64,000 nucleotides of DNA, from assembly GCA_029881805.1 (NCBI GenBank), contig JAOULW010000002.1, forward strand, positions 186,001 to 250,000, given 5' to 3'. This DNA is from Candidatus Bathyarchaeota archaeon (lineage in GTDB: Archaea > Thermoproteota > Bathyarchaeia > Bathyarchaeales > Bathycorpusculaceae). Under the pieces are notes generated by a model. The model was not told the origin of the DNA. It worked only from the letters and a program-made list of their open reading frames with translations, and did not search any database. Shown in pieces: positions 7,765 through 15,917 of this stretch (position 1 is the first letter of the stretch; each line of letters opens with the position of its first letter). A program made the position numbers and the translations under genes.

Positions 7765-8259
7765 ATGAGTGAAAAAAAAGTTGTAGAACTACTTGTAAGC
7801 GGTGGGCAAGCAACAGCCGGACCGCCATTAGGTCCTGCTCTAGGTCCTTTAGGCGTAAATGTTCTGACTATTGTGAACAAAATAAACGAACTTACGAAAG
7901 ACTACTCTGGAATGAAGGTTCCAGTGAAGGTTTCAGTTGATCCTGAAACCAAAGCGTTTGAAGTGAGTATTGGAACCCCCACGGCATCCGCACTGATTGT
8001 TAGCGAATTGAAAATTGAGAAGGGCTCTGGAACGCCGAGTACGCAAAAAGTTGGAAATCTTACCATGGAACAAGTCATCCGCATAGCAAAGCTTAAGCGT
8101 CCAGAACTACTAGCAAAAAATCTTAAGACAGCCGCTAAGGAAGTCTTGGGAAGCTCTGTCAGTATGGGAGTCACCGTTGAAGGTAAAGACCCTCGCGAAG
8201 TACAGAAAGAAATCGACGATGGCAAGTACAATGAAATATTTAGTAAGAGCGAAGAATAA
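7765..8259 (+). CDS. rpl11: 50S ribosomal protein L11
   Basis: A 164-residue protein with the L11 signature [20 protein letters not shown] near the N-terminus and the RNA-binding C-terminal domain ([39 protein letters not shown]). It forms the GTPase-associated centre with 23S rRNA and the stalk. It starts right after the spt5 stop. Confidence 0.97.
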   Translation: MSEKKVVELLVSGGQATAGPPLGPALGPLGVNVLTIVNKINELTKDYSGMKVPVKVSVDPETKAFEVSIGTPTASALIVSELKIEKGSGTPSTQKVGNLTMEQVIRIAKLKRPELLAKNLKTAAKEVLGSSVSMGVTVEGKDPREVQKEIDDGKYNEIFSKSEE

Positions 8260-8312
8260 GAGAATATTTTTATAACTGCATTCCATTCCCTCTTTGGCAC
8301 GAGGCCTTCAAA

Positions 8313-8963
8313 ATGCCCTTAGATCAGAAAACATTATTAGCCACGGTTAAAGAAGCAAAGGAAAAATCTGAAAAAAGAAAATTCACCCAATCAATAGAAC
8401 TTATTCTGAACCTAAAAGAGATTGATATGAAATCACCTGAGGGCAGAATTCATGAAGTCATAGAACTACCCTATTCTTTAGAGAAATCCAACAAGATATG
8501 CGTAATTGCCTCTGGAGAATTAGCCCTCAAGGCAAGAAGAGCAAATGCGGATCTTGTCCTTGAAAGGGCTGAGCTTGAAGGATTAGCTGGCAAAAAGCGG
8601 GAGTTTCGGAAAATTGCTAACGATTATGATGTTTTCATAGCTGAGGCTCCATTAATGCCTTTGGTGGGTAGGATCTTAGGGCCTGTCTTGGGTCCGAGAG
8701 GGAAGATGCCTGTTCCTGTTCCGCCAACAGCTGATATAGGGAGTTTAATAGAGAAGAATCGCAAAACAATCGTCTTAAGAATGCGTAATCAGCCGATTCT
8801 ACAATGTCGCGTTGGAACGGAAAGCATGAAAGATGAGGAGGTAGCCGAGAACATTCAGGCAGTCTTAAGAGTTATTGAAGGAAGACTTAAAAAAGGAATG
8901 AAAAACATCAGATGCGCTCACCTGAAAACGTCTATGGGCGCACCTATAAAAATCAAACCATAA
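8313..8963 (+). CDS. rpl1: 50S ribosomal protein L1
   Basis: A 216-residue L1 with the motif GRILGPVLGPRGKMPVPVPP and the C-terminal return to domain I (KNIRCAHLKTSMGAPIKIKP). It forms the mobile L1 stalk at the E site. In archaea it often autoregulates this operon by binding its own mRNA. The 53-base gap upstream has room for such a site, but I did not identify one. Confidence 0.96.
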   Translation: MPLDQKTLLATVKEAKEKSEKRKFTQSIELILNLKEIDMKSPEGRIHEVIELPYSLEKSNKICVIASGELALKARRANADLVLERAELEGLAGKKREFRKIANDYDVFIAEAPLMPLVGRILGPVLGPRGKMPVPVPPTADIGSLIEKNRKTIVLRMRNQPILQCRVGTESMKDEEVAENIQAVLRVIEGRLKKGMKNIRCAHLKTSMGAPIKIKP

Positions 8964-8975
8964 GAGAGGAAGATC

Positions 8976-9881
8976 ATGCCCTCCCAACAGGTTTTGCAAG
9001 AAAAAATAAGTGAAATCGAAGAGATAACACAGCTGTTAAAACAACACAAGGCTATCGGCATTGCTAGTCTACAAAAGGTTAGGGCAGCGCAATTGCAAGA
9101 GTTCAAGAAAAGACTAGCAGAAAAAGTGTATATGAGGGTCATAAAAAACACACTGATGAAAATGGCTATTGAAAACTGCGAAGAAAAGCCGGAAATGAAG
9201 AAACTTCTGGATCATCTAACTGGGTCGAATGTTTACTTGTTTACGGACTTGAATCCATTTAGATTGGCACTGATTCTGGAAAGGGGAAAAATCAAAGCAA
9301 CCGCTAAATCTGGTGACATAGCAGCTTTCGATGTCGTGGTTCCAGCAGGAAACACTGGACAACCTCCAGGTCCAATAATCAGTCAGTTGAATGCTGTGGG
9401 TTTGCCCACGAGAATTGAATCAGGGAGTGTATGGATAAATAAGGATACACTAGTCGTTAGAAAGGGAGAAGCGATTTCTGAAAGACTTGCAAGTGTTTTG
9501 TCAAAGCTTGGGATAAAACCCGTTGAGGCTGGGCTTTCTATGAAGGTTGCGTTTGATGAAGGTTTGATAATAACTCAAGAACTGCTGGGACTAGACCCAA
9601 ACAAAACTAGGCAAAATATTAGAGAAGCTCAGTCATTTGCATTCGCATTGTCCTTGGGCACAGCTTACCCAACGAAAGAAAACGCTCAGATGCTTTTGCA
9701 AGTCGCTCATCGAGAAGCCTACTTGCTTTCAGTGAATGCGGCAGCACCTAACAATGAGACGATTGCAGAATTGATTAGAAAGGCGTATATGGAAATGTTA
9801 AGTTTAAGTAGTAGATTGCCCTCTTTGAAGGAAAAGGGTGGACAAGCCGAGAAATCTGAAAAAACTAAAATAGTTGAATGA
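8976..9881 (+). CDS. rpl10: 50S ribosomal protein L10 (P0)
   Basis: Base of the ribosomal stalk, to which L12 dimers bind. The 301 residues show the N-terminal rRNA-binding part ([29 protein letters not shown]), the archaeal insertion ([31 protein letters not shown]) and C-terminal helices for L12. Its 3' end stops seven bases before GAGGTG and the ATG of L12. Confidence 0.96.
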   Translation: MPSQQVLQEKISEIEEITQLLKQHKAIGIASLQKVRAAQLQEFKKRLAEKVYMRVIKNTLMKMAIENCEEKPEMKKLLDHLTGSNVYLFTDLNPFRLALILERGKIKATAKSGDIAAFDVVVPAGNTGQPPGPIISQLNAVGLPTRIESGSVWINKDTLVVRKGEAISERLASVLSKLGIKPVEAGLSMKVAFDEGLIITQELLGLDPNKTRQNIREAQSFAFALSLGTAYPTKENAQMLLQVAHREAYLLSVNAAAPNNETIAELIRKAYMEMLSLSSRLPSLKEKGGQAEKSEKTKIVE

Positions 9882-9894
9882 AGAGGTGAAAAGT

Positions 9895-10218
9895 ATGGAA
9901 TACGTCTACGCTGCGATGCTCCTTCACAAGGCAGGAAAAGAGATAAACGAAGAAAATCTGACACATGTTTTGACAGCAGCAGGCATTAATGCTGATGCAG
10001 TACGTGTCAAAGCTTTATTGGCTTCCTTGGCTGAAGTCAATATTGATGAAGCAATAAAGTCTGCACCAACAATGATGGCTGCACCAGTGGCAACGGCGCC
10101 GGCAGCAGATGCACCAGCGGCAGAAGCCAAGCCAAAGGAAGAGAAGAAAAAGAAAGAAGAGGAAGAGAAGGCAAAAGAAGAAGCAGCGCTGGAAGGACTA
10201 GGGGCACTATTCGGTTAG
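9895..10218 (+). CDS. rpl12: 50S ribosomal protein L12 (P1)
   Basis: Acidic stalk protein that recruits translational GTPases. [21 protein letters not shown] is the standard N-terminal dimerisation domain. It is followed by an Ala/Pro hinge, a Lys/Glu-rich run and the GLGALFG tail that contacts factors. I start at ATG 9895, seven bases after GAGGTG, rather than at TTG 9874 inside L10, because archaeal L12 begins at MEY. Length 107 residues. Last gene of the operon. Confidence 0.95.
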   Translation: MEYVYAAMLLHKAGKEINEENLTHVLTAAGINADAVRVKALLASLAEVNIDEAIKSAPTMMAAPVATAPAADAPAAEAKPKEEKKKKEEEEKAKEEAALEGLGALFG

Positions 10219-10237
10219 GTCTATATGCGATATTCCT

Positions 10238-11233
10238 TCAGTGTTTTAATTTTTTCCAGATTGCCAGTGGTAACCATCCGCAGATAATCATCAAGGTGCC
10301 TGGGAAAGCCTTTAGTTCATAGGTTAGTATTAAGGCTTCGAAAACAAAGAATGATGCAGCCATTGCGACGATTGACAAAATTGCGAAACTCTTACTATAT
10401 TTTTTGAAAGTCTGTATGGCGAGCAAGCCTGCAAAAAAGAAGTCGCCTAAACCAAGACCCATGTAAAGTACGCCTCCTGTTTCGCTCACAATCGCTGGGA
10501 CTATCGGTAATGAAACAAGCACTGGAAGCCTGAGACCAGAAACATGGCTTGCCGCGGATACCATGGAGCCGGTAAAAAGAACCAAAATCACGTCCATAAC
10601 TGTGAGTAGTCCGACAAAGATTAGCGAGGTTTTCCATGTGAATAGGCTTCCCAAGTAGAGAATTATCAAGACTGCAAAGACTACTCCGTATAAATCCAAC
10701 AGATATGGAAACCATATGGGGGTTCTGTTAAAAAATAGGTATAAGCATATGAATAAAGCTGGCGGCAAGACCGCTAAATACCACCGCTCTTCCGTGCTAG
10801 TCCTATTCTGTTCGTAAAGCAACGCTAATAATGCGAAGCCAAATAGGCCAAAAAAGGCTAGAGCTCCAAACGCAACAGTCACATTTGCACCAAAAACGAA
10901 TAGACTCGCAGTAGCCACTATGAAAGCAGCCACAAGAAACATGATGCAGAAAAGCCTAGCCGCAGTCTTTTGAAGATCCGAAAAGAGATATGTGAATATG
11001 AAAAGTAGCATTGAATAAGAGAAGAGAAAAAGTATCATGACAGCCATTTGTGGAACAAAAACGATGAGCGAAACCGTTACGCTCATCGCCGCCACAAGCA
11101 CAACGACATCTCTGACGCGAAATTCCTTCTCCTCCAAAACCCCCTTCAATTTTCCCTCAATTTTTTTTTCCAAGAACACAGCCACTGCAGTAACTGCGAA
11201 GAGAGCCAAAGGCATAGCAATGTCGAAATTCAT
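10238..11233 (-). CDS. Presenilin/signal-peptide-peptidase-like aspartyl membrane protease (A22-like)
   Basis: A 331-residue protein with about nine membrane helices. Two aspartates sit where intramembrane aspartyl proteases have them: D214 in TVMDVILV (canonical YD motif) and D264 in GLGLGDFFFAG (canonical GxGD). Near the C-terminus CGWLPLAIW resembles the PAL motif. The spacing and topology match archaeal presenilin homologues, which cut membrane-spanning peptides. An ATG at 11254 would add seven residues, but the TATA box at 11263-11273 places transcription start near 11240. The ATG at 11233 is therefore better. It is convergent with L12. Confidence 0.8.
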   Translation of the reverse strand: MNFDIAMPLALFAVTAVAVFLEKKIEGKLKGVLEEKEFRVRDVVVLVAAMSVTVSLIVFVPQMAVMILFLFSYSMLLFIFTYLFSDLQKTAARLFCIMFLVAAFIVATASLFVFGANVTVAFGALAFFGLFGFALLALLYEQNRTSTEERWYLAVLPPALFICLYLFFNRTPIWFPYLLDLYGVVFAVLIILYLGSLFTWKTSLIFVGLLTVMDVILVLFTGSMVSAASHVSGLRLPVLVSLPIVPAIVSETGGVLYMGLGLGDFFFAGLLAIQTFKKYSKSFAILSIVAMAASFFVFEALILTYELKAFPGTLMIICGWLPLAIWKKLKH

Positions 11234-11262
11234 ACACGCACATAAGCAAAACAAACATTTAT

Positions 11263-11273
11263 CCTTTTATAGG
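11263..11273 (-). promoter_or_regulatory. TATA box of the presenilin-like gene
   Basis: On the minus strand this reads CCTATAAAAGG, a near-consensus archaeal TATA box. Its centre is about 35 bases upstream of ATG 11233, which implies a leader of only about eight bases. Confidence 0.55.
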
Positions 11274-11288
11274 TTTTAGTGTGTTTCT

Positions 11289-11417
11289 TTAGTCTGAAGG
11301 TTGTTGTTTCAAGTTTAAAGTGGGTTTTGGTTGTTTTTGTTTATGGAGTTTGGTTCTATTAACATGAATACCGTTGTTTAGTTTGAAGGTCGCTGTTTTA
11401 AATTTAAAGTTGGCTTT
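11289..11417. repeat. Imperfect 40-bp direct repeat pair
   Basis: Copies at 11289-11328 and 11378-11417, 89 bp apart, both begin TTAG(C/T)TTGAAGGT-like and share a TTTAAAGT core. I count about seven differences, nearly all transitions. They lie between the presenilin-like gene and the broken subtilase. No coding role is apparent. Confidence 0.5.
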
Positions 11418-11680
11418 CTTGGGAACGAGTTAGTCTGTCTCAACAGATTCGCGCGCATTTGTAATTATGATGGAAGAGTCCGTCAAATTGTAAAAAAATT
11501 TGTGAAAATTTGTTGTAAAATCATTTTTTCCTGAAAAACTCAAAAAGACAATATTCAAAAAAGAAGAAAGGATGGAAACTACCAGACGTCTAATCATAAG
11601 GAAGTTGAGTAAGCGCGCGTGGATTAAGGCCAGAGCTGTTTGGCTTTCCGCCAAGCTCCCACCGATGCGAGCAAGACCGT
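11418..11680. other. Non-coding or decayed stretch downstream of the subtilase fragment
   Basis: AT-rich sequence with no convincing gene. A 93-residue minus-strand frame (11430-11711) crosses it but overlaps the subtilase fragment in another register and has no recognisable domain. It may be the remains of the missing subtilase body, though no further catalytic motif (H or S region) is readable. Confidence 0.4.
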
Positions 11681-11899
11681 TTACCATAAATCGCCAGTGT
11701 CGATAACGCATATTTTAACGCCTTCTCTGACGTTTGATCCGCTGTCAACTACCAAGTCCTCATTTTGGTCCCAAACGCATGGTGTACGTATACGCTCAAC
11801 GCCCCACCAAAGGTCTTCTTGGCAAAGAGCAACCTGCACAAGGGCAACCAGAATAACAGTTATCATGCACCCTAATGAGACCTTCAAAATTCGCCTCAT
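11681..11899 (-). pseudogene. Truncated subtilase (S8 peptidase) fragment
   Basis: A signal peptide (MRRILKVSLGCMITVILVALVQ) runs into WWGVERIRTPCVWDQNED and GVKICVIDTGD. This is the start of an S8 subtilisin domain up to the first catalytic Asp (VIDTG), where the frame ends. The His and Ser catalytic regions are not found downstream in any frame. Intact enzymes are several hundred residues, so this is a remnant. It starts 23 bases after the end of a membrane-anchored protein gene on the same strand. Confidence 0.6.
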
Positions 11900-11922
11900 C
11901 TTTCTTCACTCACCCCATCAGG

Positions 11923-12531
11923 CTATCTGATCACAAACGCTATCGCTGGAGTTTCCAGAGTATATAAAGGAGAGTTATTCACTGAATGTCTGAATACTCC
12001 ACGTACCCGGTATGTATCTCGTGGGAGCAGATACGAATTGCCCATACCTGCCCACTCAGTTGAGTAGTAATCATAGGTGATTGTCTGCTCTATCCATCCG
12101 CCTGGAGACATACGGAAATCAAAAGAGTACTGGAGAACTCCTTGGACTTGCTCATAAATTTCTGTTCCGTTGAGGTGAGTTATGCGGAAACCGAAGAAAA
12201 ACTCTTTATTTAGATAGTACGGGTCAGTTTCAACACCGAAATAGGAAGTTCGCATGTACTGAGTCGGCCACCCAGGCGGAGCAGATCTCATTATGGTTAT
12301 CGATTCGTTTCCGATGTTTTCTAGACGGAACTTTATTGTGATGTTTCCGCCGTATTGATAATCTGACTTGTCAAGCTCCATCGAAAACTCTAGCGGGTCT
12401 GACATAATCGACACTTTGGGGCCTGCTGGAGGCTGAGAGAACCAGTAGTACGCGTAGGTTCCGCCTACGACTAGTCCCACTGCTATTACTACGAGGCTGA
12501 TTTTAACCCAAAGCTTAGAATACCAAACCAA
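11923..12531 (-). CDS. Membrane-anchored extracellular protein, possibly BsuPI-like
   Basis: 202 residues: an N-terminal membrane anchor (about 10-31, ISLVVIAVGLVVGGTYAYYW), then an exported beta-rich domain. The pattern YGGNITIKFRLENIGNESITI, then FRITHLNGTEIYE and SPGGWIEQTITYDYY, recalls the Ig-like BsuPI proteinase-inhibitor fold. This is a pattern judgement and not secure. It is followed by the subtilase fragment, consistent with a former protease and partner pair. A minus-strand TATA-like TTTAAATATT lies near 12566-12575. Confidence 0.6.
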   Translation of the reverse strand: MVWYSKLWVKISLVVIAVGLVVGGTYAYYWFSQPPAGPKVSIMSDPLEFSMELDKSDYQYGGNITIKFRLENIGNESITIMRSAPPGWPTQYMRTSYFGVETDPYYLNKEFFFGFRITHLNGTEIYEQVQGVLQYSFDFRMSPGGWIEQTITYDYYSTEWAGMGNSYLLPRDTYRVRGVFRHSVNNSPLYTLETPAIAFVIR

Positions 12532-12702
12532 AACTACATCATCACTACTAATGCCTCTCTCCGATTAATATTTAAAGTTGTCGAAAAAGTTGCACACAAA
12601 AAATTCAGAAGAAACCAAACTGATTATTCCAATCCAAACAAACGCACGGCTTGAAATTCCTAAAGCGTTCAAGTCTGAACTTTCTTGCGTACATTCTTAA
12701 GC

Positions 12703-12909
12703 TTATCCAAGCTTGAAAGCCTCCAGATCAACCAATTTCGCTTCTATTTCCCGATAATTGAAATAATCTGCCAAGAGACCCTGCTAAGTCCTAGCAAGCG
12801 TAGTCACAGTTTGCAACCGTTGAATCTCGACTTTATCGAGCCCCGCCTCACCAGCTTTTTCTAATGCGGCAGCCAAAATCTTCAAAGCTTCCTCAACACT
12901 TGGCAGCTC
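12703..12909 (-). pseudogene. Small protein remnant with in-frame TAG
   Basis: The frame reads ELPSVEEALKILAAALEKAG, then EAGLDKVEIQRLQTVTTLAR T, a TAG stop at 12784-12786, then QGLLADYFNYREIEAKLVDL EAFKLG and a TAA. Both halves look like one continuous helical protein, with the stop probably replacing Tyr (TAC/TAT). There is no start codon in frame upstream. I do not recognise the family. The missing 5' end argues for decay rather than recoding. Confidence 0.45.
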
Positions 12910-12921
12910 TTAGGCAACTCT

Positions 12922-12959
12922 AAAGTAGTAGTCCTATAGCCCTTAGAGACTACTACTTT
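12922..12959. repeat. Perfect 12-bp inverted repeat (operator or hairpin)
   Basis: AAAGTAGTAGTC at 12922-12933 and GACTACTACTTT at 12948-12959 are exact reverse complements, separated by 14 bases. A T-rich tract follows on the plus strand. It lies just beyond the 5' end of the remnant above. It could be a regulator site or a stem-loop transcript end. Confidence 0.5.
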
Positions 12960-13213
12960 TAATCTAAGTCTACGAATTTTCTTAACAATAGTCTGCTTTA
13001 AAAAAATCAATTACCCTTCTAGTGATACACCCCCAACAAAACAATTAACGGGATTATTGAGACTAGCGCGTGTAAGCTTATAATATTCGGCGATAATTAA
13101 TATAACAGATGGTCCAATCTATGTGTGCTTCTACTGTTTTCTCCGCCAAAACACGAAGTGTAAAAGATGAGGCCTTAAGAGCACATGAATAATAGACTAT
13201 TTCGAGAATTATC
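12960..13213. other. Intergenic stretch with no confident gene
   Basis: AT-rich. A TATA-like CTTATAATATT is near 13077-13087, followed by a possible 27-residue plus-strand frame (MVQSMCASTVFSAKTRSVKD...) that ends before the next small membrane protein. Too short to call. Confidence 0.3.
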
Positions 13214-13387
13214 ATGGCACTAATAACTTTCCTTTTCTTTGCCTTCTTAGCACTTGTAACGTATGTCAAAGGAGAACATGGATGGAACATCGTATGTTTC
13301 TTTCTTGCAGCACTAGGTTTGACGGCGCTTATAGTGAACTACCGTAAAGCAATTGAAATCGAGGAATACAGAGAAAGGACGCGTTAA
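13214..13387 (+). CDS. Small two-helix membrane protein
   Basis: A 57-residue frame starting at ATG 13214. It has two hydrophobic helices (MALITFLFFAFLALVTYV and IVCFFLAALGLTALIV) separated by a short KGEHGWN loop and ends in a charged tail (NYRKAIEIEEYRERTR). The clean helix-loop-helix-tail layout supports a real protein. No family is recognised. Confidence 0.5.
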   Translation: MALITFLFFAFLALVTYVKGEHGWNIVCFFLAALGLTALIVNYRKAIEIEEYRERTR

Positions 13388-13526
13388 GAAAAATTGATTT
13401 GTTGTATGCGCATTACCTTCTCAACGCCCAAAGAACAAAGATCCCTTAGCCTTAATCGAAGGGTAGAAAAGAGAACAAGAGGTACGGGAAGATGAAGGAC
13501 TCAAAAAGCTAAAAGATGTGGATTTC

Positions 13527-13860
13527 ATGGATGGTTACACATTATTTTTAGTGGAAACGGCGCTGATGTTTTTATCCATTGCCGCGTATTGGAGGACAAA
13601 GCTCAAGGGATGGCTATTATCAGCCTTAGGTTTCTTTTTTCTTATCCAGCGGCTTCATGGGCACAGTGATCATAGCGATTTTTGAGATTCTGCTTCCCCA
13701 TCCTGTCTATCCTTTTGTAGGCCTGGTGTTTTGGCTGGAGCTGTACACTTCAGCGATCCTTATTGCGATTGGTTGGGGTTTAGCGCTTAAGCAAAGCTGG
13801 AACAAGCATCGAGCGAAGCTTAATTCCAAAACCAACCTTAAAAGCGAAATTGAACGTTGA
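13527..13860 (+). CDS. Small multi-pass membrane protein split by a frameshift
   Basis: The first frame starts at ATG 13527 (MDGYTLFLVETALMFLSIAA YWRTK...) and stops at 13685. A second frame runs to 13860 and carries TVIIAIFEILLPHPVYPFVG and LVFWLELYTSAILIAIGWGL. Before its ATG at 13657 the second frame reads LSSGF, which continues the membrane helix of the first if one T of the T6 run near 13632-13637 is removed. The joined product is about 110 residues with three or four helices. Family unknown. The 3' end overlaps the convergent SPOUT gene by 23 bases. Confidence 0.5.
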
Positions 13861-14716
13861 AAATTGCCAAAGAAGCAGTAATTGCCTCTTCAGTTCGAAC
13901 AGTTTCCGCTCCTTGCTTTGGGATAGTGTTAGTAACAAAATCCGTAACATCACCTAAGTCTAATCCCTCTTGCTTGACTATTTCATACGATCCTCGAGAT
14001 GGCGCTCCGAAGACTATGAGAATAGTTTGTGCCTTCTTCCACTTCTCAGCTATTCCCTCGACAATACTCTCGAATGGAACACCATATTTTGAAGTAGCAA
14101 TAGCTAAATCAAAACTGTGGCTTTTCAAGATTTTTCCTAAAGAGCGCCTTTCGAAACTGACCACATAACCCCAATACTCCGATATTTCATCACGCTCTGC
14201 CATTGCAACCTCGACTTGTTTGTCAACCTTCATGACCTTCACTGTAACTCGCCTTCCTAGCGGCAGCTGCTCACCTAAGAGTAAAACTGGCTGCTCAACT
14301 CCAATGTCCACAAGTGTGCCTTTGTGTATTTTGGATAAGATTATTCCTTCACGGTATTCGCCGACCTTCAGATTTCTTATCTTGCGATCTAACGGATGAT
14401 GTGGCGTCCGCAAAGGTGGAAGTATTCCGGCGTATCGCAATTCTGGCCTGAGCCCAAAAAGTCTCTTTCGCAAATACTGTGGAGTCTCCATATAAGCGAG
14501 CAAAGTGACAATCAAATCACTCTCTGCCGTTTGATTTTCTTTGAGAACATCCCGGTAAACTATGATCTCATCGATCCTGAAGATAGCAGCTGTCCTCCCA
14601 ATCAAACCTATTTTTGAGGTTTTTTCACGCAGATGCGGAGTATCAGAGACGACGGAAGCTGGTATAGCTATGGAGATTTTTTTCTTACGCAAACTGTGTT
14701 TTCCGTCCTTATACAT
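13838..14716 (-). CDS. SPOUT-family RNA methyltransferase (DUF171/COG2106)
   Basis: 292 residues of the archaeal C9orf114-like SPOUT group. The N-terminus is SIAIPASVVSDTPHLREKTS and RTAAIFRIDEIIVYRD. An OB-like insert lies in the middle (EYREGIILSKIHKGTLVDIG). The knotted SAM-binding C-terminus is ILIVFGAPSRGSYEI and FVTNTIPKQGAETVRTEEAI. The family methylates RNA; the target base is not predictable here. It is divergent from the phosphoglucose isomerase gene. Confidence 0.88.
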   Translation of the reverse strand: MYKDGKHSLRKKKISIAIPASVVSDTPHLREKTSKIGLIGRTAAIFRIDEIIVYRDVLKENQTAESDLIVTLLAYMETPQYLRKRLFGLRPELRYAGILPPLRTPHHPLDRKIRNLKVGEYREGIILSKIHKGTLVDIGVEQPVLLLGEQLPLGRRVTVKVMKVDKQVEVAMAERDEISEYWGYVVSFERRSLGKILKSHSFDLAIATSKYGVPFESIVEGIAEKWKKAQTILIVFGAPSRGSYEIVKQEGLDLGDVTDFVTNTIPKQGAETVRTEEAITASLAIFNVQFRF

Positions 14717-14777
14717 TCAAATTACTATAATCGAGTTTCTGCTTAAAAGCTAAAAGTACAATATAGTTTTTTAAAAA

Positions 14778-15908
14778 ATGGTGGAAAGCGTGAGAAAATT
14801 GCCAAAAACAATTCTGGATAATCTAAACGAGATTAAAAGAATTGACCAGAGCAACATGCTTTCGTTTTGTATTGAAGCCCCCAAACACTACTTTGAAGCT
14901 GCAAAGCTAGCGAGAGCAGCCTCAATTCGATATTCTAATCCTCACACAATAATCGTCGCTGGAATGGGTGGCTCTGCCATCGGAGGAGAGCTCCTAAAAG
15001 ACTGGACAAGAGACAAAATATCTGTTCCAGTAGAAGTTTGCAGAGAATATTCATTGCCAGCGTATACAGACAAAGACACTTTGGTGTTTGTTGTAAGCTA
15101 TTCCGGGGAAACTGAAGAATCGCTGAATGTGTTTCTCGATGCCATTAAGCGGAAATGCATGATTGTTAGCATAAGCTCAGGAGGAACGCTGCAAGAATTT
15201 TCTGAAAAACTGAACATTCCCCATTTGCGTGTTCCTTCTGGAATGGCTCCTCGCGCGACTCTTCCATATCTGTTCATCCCCTTACCTATATTGTTAGAGA
15301 AAATCGGTTTAGTCTCTCATATTGCAGTCGAGATTTCTGAAACTGTCAAGGTCTTAAACCATGTTAGTGATGCTAACTCGCCTAGGCGACTGTTTATGGA
15401 CAATTTCTCCAAAAGATTGGCATCAAACATCTGCGGGACAGTTCCGATCGTTTATGGGTTTGGAATTTATCGTGCAGTTGCCCAGCGTCTTAAAACGCAG
15501 TTCAATGAGAATAGTAAGGTTCCTGCGAAATGGGAGTTTTTCCCAGAGCTTAATCACAACGAGATTGTCGGTTGGGAAGCAGCAGAAAAGCTTGCAAATA
15601 ACTTCTCGATTATCCAAATTCGAAGTGATGATGAGACAGGAGCAATGCGACAAAGAATCGAAGCTACGAAAGAGTTGATACGCGAAGCACCAGTGAAAAT
15701 CTTCGAGGTTCGAAGCGTCGGCAAAAGCGCGCTGGCAAAAATGTCATCTGTAATCTGCCTAGGAGACTTCACAAGTGTGTATTTAGCTGTGTTGCGAGGA
15801 ATAGATCCCACACCCGTGAGGACGATAAACTTGTTGAAGGAGAAAATTAGACAAGCCGGTGAAAAAAACAAAATAATACGCGAACTGCAAAGAATTGCAA
15901 GGAACTGA
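14778..15908 (+). CDS. Bifunctional phosphoglucose/phosphomannose isomerase
   Basis: 376 residues with two SIS domains. The N-terminal one shows TIIVAGMGGSAIGGELLKDW and FVVSYSGETEESLN. The C-terminal one shows KWEFFPELNHNEIVGWE, which contains the catalytic residues of the archaeal PGI/PMI family. It interconverts glucose-6-P or mannose-6-P with fructose-6-P and so supplies sugar phosphates for glycans and for the neighbouring inositol-phosphate synthase. Convergent with ino1, with nine bases between. Confidence 0.93.
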   Translation: MVESVRKLPKTILDNLNEIKRIDQSNMLSFCIEAPKHYFEAAKLARAASIRYSNPHTIIVAGMGGSAIGGELLKDWTRDKISVPVEVCREYSLPAYTDKDTLVFVVSYSGETEESLNVFLDAIKRKCMIVSISSGGTLQEFSEKLNIPHLRVPSGMAPRATLPYLFIPLPILLEKIGLVSHIAVEISETVKVLNHVSDANSPRRLFMDNFSKRLASNICGTVPIVYGFGIYRAVAQRLKTQFNENSKVPAKWEFFPELNHNEIVGWEAAEKLANNFSIIQIRSDDETGAMRQRIEATKELIREAPVKIFEVRSVGKSALAKMSSVICLGDFTSVYLAVLRGIDPTPVRTINLLKEKIRQAGEKNKIIRELQRIARN

Positions 15909-15917
15909 TGTCTTCAC

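Noticed and set aside
11430-11711. 93-residue minus-strand frame overlapping the subtilase remnant
   Set aside because: No start context, no domain, and its 5' part is the subtilase coding sequence in another register.
13078-13290. 70-residue minus-strand frame
   Set aside because: Opposes the better-shaped two-helix membrane protein on the plus strand.
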